Positions 26,772 to 35,634 of a stretch of DNA of 64,000 nucleotides are shown piece by piece. Numbering within the stretch: the stretch's first letter is position 1; each line of letters begins with the position of its first letter. Origin of the DNA: an uncultured Dehalococcoidia bacterium (lineage in GTDB: Bacteria; Chloroflexota; Dehalococcoidia; Lucifugimonadales; UBA3495). The stretch lies in the NCBI GenBank assembly GCA_958296225.1, contig OY282456.1, positions 124,001-188,000 on the forward strand, read 5' to 3'. A program made the position numbers and the translations under genes. The notes under the pieces were generated by a model. That model saw only the letters and a list, made by a program, of their open reading frames with translations, was not told the DNA's origin and ran no database searches.

Positions 26772-27845
26772 TCAACTGAACAGATGGCCCTGCTGGCCGG
26801 GGTCAGCGCCCGTCCCCGACCACGGCCAGCCCAGATATTCATAGGCAAGGCGAGTAGCCACGCGACCGCGGGGCGTCCGTTCCAGGAAGCCCTGTTGCAG
26901 GAGGAACGGCTCGAGGACTTCCATCACCGTGCTGGTATCTTCACTGAGGGATGCCGCCAGCGTGTCCAGTCCCACCGGGCCGCCGTCAAACTTGTTGATG
27001 ATGTTGGTCAACAGCCGGTGGTCGGTTTCGTCCAGCCCGCGCGCGTCCACGCCCAGCCGGTCCAGCGACTCGCGGGCGACCCGGCCGGTGATGTAGTTGT
27101 CCGCCTTGACCAGAGCGTAATCTCGCGCTCGCCGCAGCAGGCGATTGGCGATGCGCGGGGTGCCGCGGGAGCGCACCGCCACCTCGCGCAGGCCGTCATC
27201 GTCTGCTCCAATTGCCATTATCCTGGCGGAACGGCGCACCACTGTCGCCATGTCTTCGTCGGAGTAATAATCCAGGCGGAACACCGAGCCGAAGCGGTCC
27301 CGCAGCGGCGCGCTGATTAGAGAGTACCGCGTGGTTGCCCCCACCAGCGTAAAGGGATTAATCCGCAGGTTGATGCTGCGCGCCGACAGCCCCTTGCCCA
27401 CCACCCACGACAGGAAAAAATCCTCCATCGCCGAGTACATCACTTCCTCAACCGCCCGGTTGAGGCGATGAATTTCGTCAATGAACAGCACGTCGTTGGG
27501 CTGCAGCCCGGTCAGGATGGATGCGATGTCGCTGGCCCGCTCCACCGCCGGGCCGGAGGTTACTTTGATGGTGGCGCCCATCTCGTGCGCGATGATATTG
27601 GCGAGGGTGGTTTTACCCAATCCGGGCGGGCCGTAAATCACCACGTGGTCCAGCGCCTCGCCGCGCATCCGCGCCGCCTGCATGGCGATGCTCAGGTTCT
27701 CCCGCACCTGGGGCTGTCCGACAAAATCCGTCAGCCGCGCCGGGCGCAGGTGGATTTCCTGCTCGCCCTCGTCGCCCTGCGTGCCGGGGGCAACTTGCCG
27801 GGGCGCCACCCCGGCAGTTTCGTCAGATTGCTTTGCCGTGGTCAT
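26772..27845 (-). CDS. ruvB: Holliday junction branch-migration ATPase
   Basis: A 357-residue AAA+ motor that drives branch migration with RuvA. Walker A is GPPGLGKT at residues 72-79, Walker B is DEIH at 123-126, and sensor/arginine-finger motifs are in [19 protein letters not shown]. The C-terminal winged helix ends [18 protein letters not shown]. It is not linked to ruvA and ruvC, which lie near 48-49 kb. The start is ATG 27843-27845. Confidence 0.95.
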   Translation of the reverse strand: MTTAKQSDETAGVAPRQVAPGTQGDEGEQEIHLRPARLTDFVGQPQVRENLSIAMQAARMRGEALDHVVIYGPPGLGKTTLANIIAHEMGATIKVTSGPAVERASDIASILTGLQPNDVLFIDEIHRLNRAVEEVMYSAMEDFFLSWVVGKGLSARSINLRINPFTLVGATTRYSLISAPLRDRFGSVFRLDYYSDEDMATVVRRSARIMAIGADDDGLREVAVRSRGTPRIANRLLRRARDYALVKADNYITGRVARESLDRLGVDARGLDETDHRLLTNIINKFDGGPVGLDTLAASLSEDTSTVMEVLEPFLLQQGFLERTPRGRVATRLAYEYLGWPWSGTGADPGQQGHLFS

Positions 27846-27986
27846 GCCAGCATTCTACGGGATTTGTGCGTCAATCCGGCCTGTCTGAGTAAAAGCGTGT
27901 GCCATTCATGGGATTGGCCGGCAGCGTCGGTGGCTGCGTCAGGTTTCATACCGGATTGCGTCGGGCTCGATGCCGTAACCTCATCC

Positions 27987-28706
27987 TCAGTGTCCCCCCA
28001 TCCGTCGGAGTTCCTCTTTCAGTTCGCGGACCCGCGCTTCGGCAGTATTGGTGCGGGCTTCGGCGGTGTCGGCGCGGGCGCGCTGGTCTTCGTAGGTCAG
28101 GATATGCTGCCCCGTCGCCGGGTCGTACCAGCCCAGCCGGCCCCGCTCCCAGCGGATGTTCAGGTTCAGCGCCGCGCTGTACCCCTGCAATATGTCATCC
28201 GCCAACTGCTCTATGGCAATGGGCCGGTATTGACCGGCTGCCAGCCGCTCGCCGGCCAGCCGCGCGCCGTGATGTTCCCCCGTCTCGTCAAAGCGCCAGT
28301 ATTCGGGAATGCCCAGCCCGGCGTAGTCGTCGCGCTTGGCGTCGGTGTCAACGCTGGCCGTACTCTCCGAAGCGACTTCCAGCACAAAATCCGGCGGCTT
28401 CCCCTGCTCCGATATGATGTAGCCATTGCTGGCCTCGTAGGCCGCCGGGTTCACGTCAAAGGCAATCAGCAGGTCGGGCCGCCGCAGGCCGACGGCGCCC
28501 GGATGCGGAGCTCGGGCAATCCAGCGCTCGGCGGTCACCAGGGTAGTCTCGGGGTTGCCCAGGTGGTGGATGAGATGGTGGCTGTTGCCGAGCTTGTGCA
28601 CGTGGTCGTAACTGGTCATCTCGTCGGGCTCGCGCGGAGGTGGGTCGGGCAGCCGGAAACGCCCGGAAGGTTGCGGCGTCCTGGCGACGGTGTTGGCGGT
28701 GGTCAT
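27987..28706 (-). CDS. Uma2-family (DUF820) nuclease-like protein with short coiled tail
   Basis: A 239-residue relative of the protein at 15.5 kb. RRPDLLIAFD, PDFVLEVASEST and GIPEYWRFDETGE form the nuclease-like core. The tail repeats ADTAEAR-TNTAEAR before ending in a charged helix. ATG 28704-28706 is chosen because AGAGG lies 8 bases upstream; the frame extends further but without family similarity. Function unknown. Confidence 0.8.
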   Translation of the reverse strand: MTTANTVARTPQPSGRFRLPDPPPREPDEMTSYDHVHKLGNSHHLIHHLGNPETTLVTAERWIARAPHPGAVGLRRPDLLIAFDVNPAAYEASNGYIISEQGKPPDFVLEVASESTASVDTDAKRDDYAGLGIPEYWRFDETGEHHGARLAGERLAAGQYRPIAIEQLADDILQGYSAALNLNIRWERGRLGWYDPATGQHILTYEDQRARADTAEARTNTAEARVRELKEELRRMGGH

Positions 28707-28913
28707 GCTGAACCTCTGGGGAATTGGCTTGGGTAAAATTGACGCGCGGCCCCATTCTAGGGGCGGTATCCGAAGGCGGTCAACCGGCAAATGTCATCAC
28801 CGGCAGCGCTTTGGCGGGGAACAGGTTATCGCGCCGTTATGGGCAACAGCCGGGCAAAGTCGCGACTGCCATCCTGGTATATGACCATAAAGGCTGATTC
28901 CTTATACTTCAGT

Positions 28914-29189
28914 CTAATCGGATTGGGAGCGCCTCGATAACGGAGCGGCGCACTGCGCTGTGCCTCCGGGAACCGGGAACAGCAATAACAACCCTACTAT
29001 CAAAGCGCGTTGCAAGTAAGTGTCCCTGAGCAGAGGCGAATAACGGCGCAGCCACCGGGCAAGAAACGCTAACGGCGGGATTGATATAACCAGAGGGACA
29101 TACCATCCCAGTGGGAACAAGCCCCATCCGTAAAAACCGGGCAGATAAAGCCCTATGCTGACGATAACCAATGCCACCGCGGCCACCAA
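28914..29189 (-). CDS. Possible small membrane protein
   Basis: A 91-codon frame with two hydrophobic segments: VAAVALVIVSIGLYLPGF and PLVISIPPLAFLARWL. Composition looks protein-like, but the only starts are GTG or TTG, no ribosome binding site is visible, and the C-terminus loses its character. It may be a decayed gene cut when IS copy 1 inserted nearby. The rest of 28707-29296 shows nothing recognisable. Confidence 0.3.
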   Translation of the reverse strand: MVAAVALVIVSIGLYLPGFYGWGLFPLGWYVPLVISIPPLAFLARWLRRYSPLLRDTYLQRALIVGLLLLFPVPGGTAQCAAPLSRRSQSD

Positions 29190-29375
29190 CAGCAGGAGAG
29201 TGGCCTTTACTTTGCACCCTCGTCAAGCGCCAGGAACCCCGGCGACAGTATGCGTTCCCGGCCCCGGTGTCAATTGCCAATCCGGGCGGCACGGCAGGTA
29301 GCGTTCCGTTTTAGGTGGTTTAGTTGTAGGATGGCTGCAAATACCGGCTCCGGAGTCAGAGGGAGGGGCGCTGCC

Positions 29376-29663
29376 ATGGGACTGCTTTACGACTTGGAAA
29401 CCCGGCTGGAGCAGCAGATACCCGTCCAGCTGCAACAGTCGTTGCAGCTGGCTTTGGATGATTACCAGCCCCTCTACCCGGACTGCGGTTTAGCGATGCA
29501 CCGGCATCATCGGTACGCCCGTACTATCACCACCCGCTATGGGGCAATTCGGTTGCAGATGCCCGTGTTCCGCTGCGGCCAGTGCGGCCGGATGGCCAGC
29601 GGCGCCGACCTGCTGGGCGAAGCAGAGCGTCATCAGAGGTACTCAAAAAAACCCGGGAACTAG
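29376..29663 (+). CDS. IS copy 1 orfA, N-terminal zinc-ribbon part of transposase
   Basis: 95 residues starting at an ATG 9 bases after GGGAGG. A ribbon-like PDC...CGQC segment (residues 34-74) is presumably the DNA-binding end. In this copy the first Cys of the ribbon is Tyr (LYPDCG), where copy 2 has LCPDCG. The frame ends shortly after a seven-A run (29645-29651) at which a -1 slip would join it to orfB. Confidence 0.75.
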   Translation: MGLLYDLETRLEQQIPVQLQQSLQLALDDYQPLYPDCGLAMHRHHRYARTITTRYGAIRLQMPVFRCGQCGRMASGADLLGEAERHQRYSKKPGN

Positions 29664-30358
29664 CCATCAAACCGGCGGCGCAGGGGTTGAGCTACGCCCA
29701 GAGCGGCCAATGGCTCGGGTTCGTTAAAAGCACTATGTGCCGCTGGCTGCGACGGGAGCCAATAGCGCAGCCGGAGTTGCGGGGGCGGGTGTTGGAGCTC
29801 GACGGATTGTGGACCAGAACGCGGGCCGGAGCTACGGAATTGAAGGTCATCCGAGATGAAAACGGCGTGGCTCTGGGGGCCTTTGGAGGTTGGGCAGGGG
29901 TGATTGACCAGGCCTGGCGGCAGGGAGCGGTTCAGCCGGCGCATCTGGTGAGCGACGGGGATGCGGCCATCGCCGCGGGCATCCGGATGGTCTATGGCCG
30001 GCAAGCGCCCCACCAGCTCTGCCATTTTCACCTGCTGCGGGAGTACCGGCGGAACATTGGGGAGACTGGTTGGCGGGAGGCGCGGCGACTGCTGGCGTCG
30101 TCCGGCCTGGCGGAGGCCCGGGGCTATGCGGCGCGGGTGGCCGCGTTGACCGGAGGCCAGGGGACGTACTGGTGTCGGAAAGCCCTGGAGAAAGGACTGC
30201 GCCATTTGGCCACCGGGCAAGCGCGATTCAAGACAACCTCCCCTTTGGAACGGCACAACCGGGAGTTGCGGCGGCGGGAAAAGATGGGCACCGTATGGAC
30301 ACCGCACAACCTGCTGGTATTGCTCCAAAACCGGGGCCTGCTCAACCAAACCACCTAA
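29582..30358 (+). CDS. IS copy 1 orfB, DDE transposase catalytic part
   Basis: The frame carries a helix-turn-helix-like segment (YAQSGQWLGFVKSTMCRWL), then VLELDGLWTR with the first Asp, LVSDGDAAIAAG with the second Asp, QLCHFHLLREYRRN with a CxxH signature, and TTSPLERHNRELRRREK with the catalytic Glu. The orfB frame is -1 to orfA; a slip on A_AAA_AAA would give a 327-residue fusion. Independent initiation in this frame would need an internal GTG without a ribosome binding site. Confidence 0.85.
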   Translation: MRPDGQRRRPAGRSRASSEVLKKTRELAIKPAAQGLSYAQSGQWLGFVKSTMCRWLRREPIAQPELRGRVLELDGLWTRTRAGATELKVIRDENGVALGAFGGWAGVIDQAWRQGAVQPAHLVSDGDAAIAAGIRMVYGRQAPHQLCHFHLLREYRRNIGETGWREARRLLASSGLAEARGYAARVAALTGGQGTYWCRKALEKGLRHLATGQARFKTTSPLERHNRELRRREKMGTVWTPHNLLVLLQNRGLLNQTT

Positions 30359-30430
30359 AACGGAACGCTACCGGCACGGCAAAATCAGGACACCCCGTAT
30401 CGCCGGCATAGCCGGGCGCGCCGCCGCCTG

Positions 30431-30439
30431 TGCTATACT
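30431..30439 (+). promoter_or_regulatory. Possible extended -10 promoter of fakA-like gene
   Basis: TGC followed by TATACT is an extended -10 element, 30 bases before the start codon. No -35 is convincing. It lies only 58 bases from the end of IS copy 1. Confidence 0.4.
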
Positions 30440-30469
30440 CCCGCTATCCTAACTACGCTGGTCGCCGGA

Positions 30470-32149
30470 ATGACGCCCATCATCATCACCGCGCTGCAAG
30501 GTTCCGATTTGCGCCAGGCTATGCGCGGCGCCGTGGCCTATCTGGAGCTGTACCGCGATGCCGCCAACGCCCTCAACGTCTTTCCCGTGCCCGACGGCGA
30601 TACGGGAACCAATATGCTGCTGACGCTGCGCGCCGGCGTGGCGCAGATGGACAAAGACGCGGATGACGTCGGCGCCGGCGCTGTCGCCGAATCCATTGCC
30701 GCCGGCGCGTTCTGGGGCGCGCGCGGCAACAGCGGCGTCATCCTCTCCCAGCTGCTGCGCGGTTTCGCCGACGGCGTGGCCGGCGCGGAAGGGATGGAAT
30801 CATCCCATGCGGTGGCCGCCTTTCGCGCCGCTACCGATTCCGCTTACCATGCCGTCAGCCAGCCCCGCGAAGGCACCATGCTGTCGGTAATCCGGGGCGC
30901 GTCGGATGCTATGGCAAGCGCAAATGACGCCGGCGAGGACGACGTGATTGCCCTGTGGGAAGCTGCCTACGCTGGCGCCATCGCCGCCTTGGCCTATACC
31001 CCGGAACAACTGCCCGTGCTGAAAGAGGCCGGGGTGATTGATTCCGGCGGCTTGGGGGTCGTCGCCATCATCGGCGGCGCGCTGCGACACTTGCAGGGCG
31101 AAACCGGCCCGGCCGTTGACTTGGGCTTGCGCAGCGTCGGCGGCGTCATCAACCCGGCGCAAACCGATTCCGTCGCCATCGCTGCCGATTTTCTGGATGC
31201 CCACGAAGCCGAGGAGTTTGGCTACTGCACCCAGTTCGTAATCCACGGCCAGGGGCTGGATGTTGACCGGCTCCGCACGGGTTTCGGAGAAATCGCCGAA
31301 TCCACCGTTGTCGTGGGCGGCGGCGGCGCGGCGCGTATCCACGTGCATACGCCGGACCCCGGCGCAGCCCTGACCTACGGGATTGGCTACGGCGAGATTG
31401 ACGAAGTCAAAATTGACAACATGAGCCTGCAAAACCGCGATTGGGCCTCCGGGCACCGGGAACGCGCCCGCCCCGCCGCAATTCGCCCCGGCGTGTCCGT
31501 GATTGCAGTGGCCTCCGGCAAGGGCCTGGCCGATTTGTTCCAGGACGCCGGCTGCGCCGCCATCGTGCCCGGCGGTCAAACCCTCAACCCCAGCGCCAGC
31601 GAAATTATCGACGCGGCGCTGGCGGCCGGCGCCGGCGACGTTATCGTGCTGCCCAACAATCACAACGTCATCCTGACGGCGGCGCAGGCCGCCGAGGCCG
31701 GCGCCGGGGAAATCACCCTCCACGTGGTCGGCACGCGGACGATGCCCCAGGGAACCGCCGCAATGCTGGGTTTCAACCCGGAGCTGTCGGTGGACGACAA
31801 CCTGGCCAACATGGAAGCCGCGCGAATGGCGATTGAAACCCTGGAAATCACCCAGGCCGTGCGCGATTCTACGGTAGATGGCAGCCCGGTGCGGGAAGGG
31901 CAGTTCATGGCGATTCGGGACGGCAATCTGGCCGCGCTGGCCGACACTGCGGAAAGCGTTTTGCAACAGGGTCTGGCGAGTTGCCGCGTCAACGACGACA
32001 GCATCATAACCCTCTATTGGGGCGCCGGGGCCAGCGCCGCCCGGGCCGCCCGCTTGCAGGAAGAGCTGGCCGCGCAGTGGCCCGGCGTCCAGGTGGACGT
32101 GTACGAAGGCGGCCAGCCCCATTACCCGTATCTGGTTTCGGTGGAGTAA
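30470..32149 (+). CDS. DAK2-domain fatty acid kinase, FakA-like
   Basis: 559 residues. The N-terminal DAK2/DhaL domain has NVFPVPDGDTGTNML around residues 37-50, whose aspartates hold Mg-ATP, and GARGNSGVILSQLLRGF. The C-terminal half is the FakA-type domain (FGYCTQFVIHGQ, GGGGAARIHVHTPDPG, VLPNNHNVILTAAQAAE). FakA phosphorylates fatty acids bound to FakB, letting exogenous acids enter phospholipid synthesis. A DegV/FakB gene begins six bases after the stop, confirming the pair. Confidence 0.88.
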   Translation: MTPIIITALQGSDLRQAMRGAVAYLELYRDAANALNVFPVPDGDTGTNMLLTLRAGVAQMDKDADDVGAGAVAESIAAGAFWGARGNSGVILSQLLRGFADGVAGAEGMESSHAVAAFRAATDSAYHAVSQPREGTMLSVIRGASDAMASANDAGEDDVIALWEAAYAGAIAALAYTPEQLPVLKEAGVIDSGGLGVVAIIGGALRHLQGETGPAVDLGLRSVGGVINPAQTDSVAIAADFLDAHEAEEFGYCTQFVIHGQGLDVDRLRTGFGEIAESTVVVGGGGAARIHVHTPDPGAALTYGIGYGEIDEVKIDNMSLQNRDWASGHRERARPAAIRPGVSVIAVASGKGLADLFQDAGCAAIVPGGQTLNPSASEIIDAALAAGAGDVIVLPNNHNVILTAAQAAEAGAGEITLHVVGTRTMPQGTAAMLGFNPELSVDDNLANMEAARMAIETLEITQAVRDSTVDGSPVREGQFMAIRDGNLAALADTAESVLQQGLASCRVNDDSIITLYWGAGASAARAARLQEELAAQWPGVQVDVYEGGQPHYPYLVSVE

Positions 32150-32155
32150 CGTGAT

Positions 32156-32989
32156 ATGCCGGTCAAAATCGTAAGCGACAGCACGGCGGACATCCCTGAT
32201 GAGCTGGCCGCCCGCCTGGGCATAACCATCGTGCCGGCCTACGTGCTGCTGGACGACGTAGCCTACAAAGAGGGGGTTGACCTCAACCGGGACGAGTTCT
32301 ACGCCCGGCTGCAAACCTCGCCCCGCCTGCCCAGCACGTCCCAGCCTACGCCGGCCGACTTTACCCAGCGTCTGGAACCGCTGGTATCCGCCGGCCATCA
32401 AGTAGTCTGCATCACCGTGCCCCGGCAGTTGAGCGGCACTTACAGCTCGGCAATGCAGGCGTCGCAGCAGTTCGGCGCCGGCGTCGTAACCGTCATTGAC
32501 GCCACCACCGCATCGGTGGGCCACCTGTTGCAGGTCATTGCCGCCGCCGAGGATGCCGCCGCCCCGGATGCCGATGCCGAGTCCGTGGCCGCCGCGGCCC
32601 GGGCCCGCGCGGCGCGGGGCAACGCCTTTTGCGTGGTGGACACGCTGGAATACCTGCAAAAGGGCGGGCGCATCGGCAAGGCCCAGGCTTTTATGGGTTC
32701 GCTGCTCAAGGTCAAGCCCATCCTCAAAGTTGCCCAGGGCGAGGTGCTGCCCGTGGACCGCCCCCGCAACCTGCGCCGCGCCCTGGCCCGCCTGGCGGAA
32801 CTGGTGCGCGAGCAGGGGCCGGCCTCCAAACTGGCCGTCGCTTACACCACCGACGCCGCCCCGGCCGCCGACCTCAAAAACCTGCTGTCCAACCTGGCAG
32901 ACCCGGAACAAACCTACACCGTGCAGATTGGTTCGGCGATCGGCACCCACGTCGGGCCGGGAGCCGTGGCCGTGGCCACCCTGGCCTAG
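32156..32989 (+). CDS. DegV-family fatty-acid-binding protein, FakB-like
   Basis: 277 residues. IVSDSTADIP, YKEGVDLNRDEFYARL, PSTSQPTPADF and PRQLSGTYSSAM are the DegV signatures around the bound fatty acid; EYLQKGGRIGKAQAFMGSLLKVKPIL is the conserved C-terminal block. It presents the fatty acid to the FakA-like kinase encoded just upstream. Many genomes have several DegV proteins with different chain preferences; this one's is unknown. Confidence 0.9.
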   Translation: MPVKIVSDSTADIPDELAARLGITIVPAYVLLDDVAYKEGVDLNRDEFYARLQTSPRLPSTSQPTPADFTQRLEPLVSAGHQVVCITVPRQLSGTYSSAMQASQQFGAGVVTVIDATTASVGHLLQVIAAAEDAAAPDADAESVAAAARARAARGNAFCVVDTLEYLQKGGRIGKAQAFMGSLLKVKPILKVAQGEVLPVDRPRNLRRALARLAELVREQGPASKLAVAYTTDAAPAADLKNLLSNLADPEQTYTVQIGSAIGTHVGPGAVAVATLA

Positions 32990-33067
32990 GGTCTCGCACG
33001 TACCCACTTTGTCATTGCCGGCGGGATTGACGCGCAACAGACTCTGGCAGCACCCGGATTTGGCCCG

Positions 33068-35614
33068 ATGACCACCGGCAACCGTGAAAATGAACCGCTG
33101 TGGCGCGATGCCCTCCGCAAAATCCTTGTTCTGGAGGAGCGCAAGGGTTTTGCGGATACGGCGGTCAGCGGCGGCATCCGCCGTTTTATTGAGCGGTGGG
33201 AGCCCGAACTGCGGGCATACCTGGGCGACGATGCCGCCGTCGTCGCACTCATCGACCGGCCCTACCGGGAGCTGGCTCCCGAACAGCGTCGCCTCTGGGT
33301 AGCCGGCTGGCAAAAGGCGCTGGCCGGCGCAGTGGCCTCGGATGCGCCCGCACCCGACGCCGCGCCCGAACCCGCTCCCGACGAGCCCACGGCCGCGCCC
33401 CGTCTGTTCGCCCCGGCGGAGCCGCCGCGTATTGCGCCCACTCACCGCCGCGCGCCCGCTCCCCCCGAGCCCGCCGCCAATCCCGGAAACCCCGATGACC
33501 CGGCGGACAAAATCCGCAAGATGGACGCCAAAACCGTGTCGCGTCTGGAAGCTCTGGGCGTCCACACCGTGCGCGATTTGCTCTATATGCTGCCCCGCCG
33601 CCACGACGACCGCGCCGACATTACCGGCATCGCCGACGTCTATCCGGGCGGCGCGTTCACCCTGGAAGGCGCTCTGGTTGACATCCATTCCGCCAGCCTC
33701 GGCCAGCGCAAACTGCAGCTGACCGAAGGCGTCCTGCGCGATGACACCGGGCAAATCGAATTGCAGTGGTTCGGCCAGGGTTATCTGGCGCGCACCTTGC
33801 GGCCCGGCAGTCAGCTGATTGTCAGCGGCAAAGCGGAAACCTACCGCAATCGACTGGTAATGTCGTCGCCGGAGTACGACGTTGTCACGCCGCGCCAACC
33901 GCCGCTCAACGCCGGGCGCATCACGCCGGTCTATCGGCTCACCCAAGGCATGACGGCCCGCAACCTGCGCAGCCTGACCTGGCAGGCCATCGTCCGCTTT
34001 CTCAAGGCCGTCACCGAACCCCTGCCGGAGGACGCGCTCCGGCGCACGGGATTAGCCGGCCTGCAAGACGCTATCCGAGACGTTCACTATCCCGCCGATT
34101 TCGCCGCCGCCGACCGGGGCCGCCGGCGGATGGCCTTCGACGAAATCCTGGCGTTCCAGCTGGCCATCCTGGGCCGGCGTCAGCGCCGGGAGCAAAGCGC
34201 CGTCGGAATCCCCACTAAATACCACCCGGCCGTCGTTGGCGGCTTTCTGGACAGTCTGCCTTTCACTGCCACCGGGGCGCAAATGCGCTGCATCGGTGAG
34301 ATTCTGGGCGACTTGGAGCGCGGCACCCCGCCCATGAGCCGCCTGTTGCAGGGCGAGGTGGGCAGCGGCAAAACGCTGGTGGCGCTGGCCTCCGTCCTGG
34401 CGACGGCATCGGCCCGGCGGCAGTCCGCGCTGATGGCTCCTACCGAAGTCCTGGCCGAACAGCACTTCCGCACCGTGGGCGAATTGCTGGGGGGATTCGA
34501 CCAGCCCTTGCAGCAGGACAACATCCTGTCGGCCTATCTGCCCCATCTCTCCCGGCCTTTCACCGTAGGATTGCTCACCGGCAGCACCCGCGCCCGCCCC
34601 CGCCGCGAGGCCCTGCGGCTGGCGTCGGAAGGCCATCTGGATTTGATGGTGGGCACGCACGCGCTGATACAGGACGGGGTGGAACTCCCCAGCCTGGCCC
34701 TGGCCATAACCGACGAACAGCACCGCTTCGGCGTGGCGCAGCGAACGGCCCTGCGCGGCCACGGCCCCGAACAGCCCCACGCCCTGATGATGTCGGCTAC
34801 GCCAATCCCCCGGACGTTGCAGCTGACACTTTACGGCGACCTGGACATATCCACTATCGACGAACTGCCGCCGGGCCGCCAGGAAATCCTGACGCGCCTC
34901 GTGCCGGCAGACAAGCGCCGCGCTGCCTACGGCTTCGTGCGCCAGCAGGTCAGCGCCGGGCGGCAGGCGTTCATCATCTGCCCCCTGGTGGAGGAGTCGG
35001 ACAAGCTGGACGCGCGGGCCGCCGTGGACGAACACAAGCGCCTTTCCGGTGAGGTCTTTCCCGACTTGCGCGTTGGCCTGCTCCATGGCCGCCTGTCCTC
35101 CCGTGAGAAAGACAAGGTGATGCGCCAATTCCGCGATGGCGAACTCGACATTCTGGTGGCCACCGCCGTGGTGGAAGTAGGCATCGACGTTCCCAATGCG
35201 GCGGTAATGCTGATTGACGGCGCCGACCGGTTCGGCCTGTCCCAACTGCACCAGTTCCGCGGTCGCGTTGGCCGGGGTCAACACCGCAGCTATTGCCTGC
35301 TGCTGTCCGAATCCGAATCGGAACGCGCGCAAGAGCGATTATCGGCCCTGGAGTCAACCCGCGACGGGTTCAAACTGGCCGAAATTGATTTGCAGATGCG
35401 CCACGAAGGGGACATTTTCGGCACGTCGCAGAGCGGCGACCAGACGGTGCTCCGCATCGCCAACCTCTTTGACCAGGACTTGATGGCGATGGCCCGCCGC
35501 GAGGCCGCCCTCATCATTGCGGCCGACCCGGAGCTGGCCGACGCCAAACACGCCGGCATCGCCGCCGCCCGCGACCGTTTCCTCGCCCGCTTTCAGCAGC
35601 ACATCAGCGACTGA
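33068..35614 (+). CDS. recG: ATP-dependent DNA helicase RecG
   Basis: An 848-residue fork-regression helicase. The first 150 residues are a helical and Pro/Ala-rich extension. The wedge OB fold follows (TEGVLRDDTGQIELQWFGQGYL). Walker A is GEVGSGKT near residue 430, motif II is DEQHRFGVAQR near 548, and motifs IV-VI (VGIDVPNAAVMLIDGADRFGL, LHQFRGRVGRG) follow. The C-terminus contains the TRG-like GDIFGTSQSG. It lies 78 bases after the DegV gene on the same strand. Confidence 0.94.
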   Translation: MTTGNRENEPLWRDALRKILVLEERKGFADTAVSGGIRRFIERWEPELRAYLGDDAAVVALIDRPYRELAPEQRRLWVAGWQKALAGAVASDAPAPDAAPEPAPDEPTAAPRLFAPAEPPRIAPTHRRAPAPPEPAANPGNPDDPADKIRKMDAKTVSRLEALGVHTVRDLLYMLPRRHDDRADITGIADVYPGGAFTLEGALVDIHSASLGQRKLQLTEGVLRDDTGQIELQWFGQGYLARTLRPGSQLIVSGKAETYRNRLVMSSPEYDVVTPRQPPLNAGRITPVYRLTQGMTARNLRSLTWQAIVRFLKAVTEPLPEDALRRTGLAGLQDAIRDVHYPADFAAADRGRRRMAFDEILAFQLAILGRRQRREQSAVGIPTKYHPAVVGGFLDSLPFTATGAQMRCIGEILGDLERGTPPMSRLLQGEVGSGKTLVALASVLATASARRQSALMAPTEVLAEQHFRTVGELLGGFDQPLQQDNILSAYLPHLSRPFTVGLLTGSTRARPRREALRLASEGHLDLMVGTHALIQDGVELPSLALAITDEQHRFGVAQRTALRGHGPEQPHALMMSATPIPRTLQLTLYGDLDISTIDELPPGRQEILTRLVPADKRRAAYGFVRQQVSAGRQAFIICPLVEESDKLDARAAVDEHKRLSGEVFPDLRVGLLHGRLSSREKDKVMRQFRDGELDILVATAVVEVGIDVPNAAVMLIDGADRFGLSQLHQFRGRVGRGQHRSYCLLLSESESERAQERLSALESTRDGFKLAEIDLQMRHEGDIFGTSQSGDQTVLRIANLFDQDLMAMARREAALIIAADPELADAKHAGIAAARDRFLARFQQHISD

Positions 35615-35634
35615 GGCCGGCCCTGCCTTACGCC

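Larger units (their letters stand above)
29297..30372 (+). mobile_element. Insertion sequence, copy 1 (1076 bp)
   Basis: The 30-bp terminal inverted repeats (29297-29326 and 30343-30372, beginning GGTAGCGTTCCGTTTTAGG) match at 29 of 30 positions. A 9-bp direct repeat GGCACGGCA flanks the element (29288-29296 and 30373-30381). It encodes overlapping orfA and orfB. The element is the same length as copy 2 at 53865 and nearly identical to it. The C-x-x-H signature near the second Asp and the 9-bp duplication suggest a Mutator/IS256/ISLre2-like DDE lineage, but I cannot name the family. Confidence 0.9.

Noticed and set aside
30800..33946. 1048-codon minus-strand frame opposite fakA, degV and recG
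   Set aside because: Shadow of high-GC codon usage; no ribosome binding site and no domain similarity.
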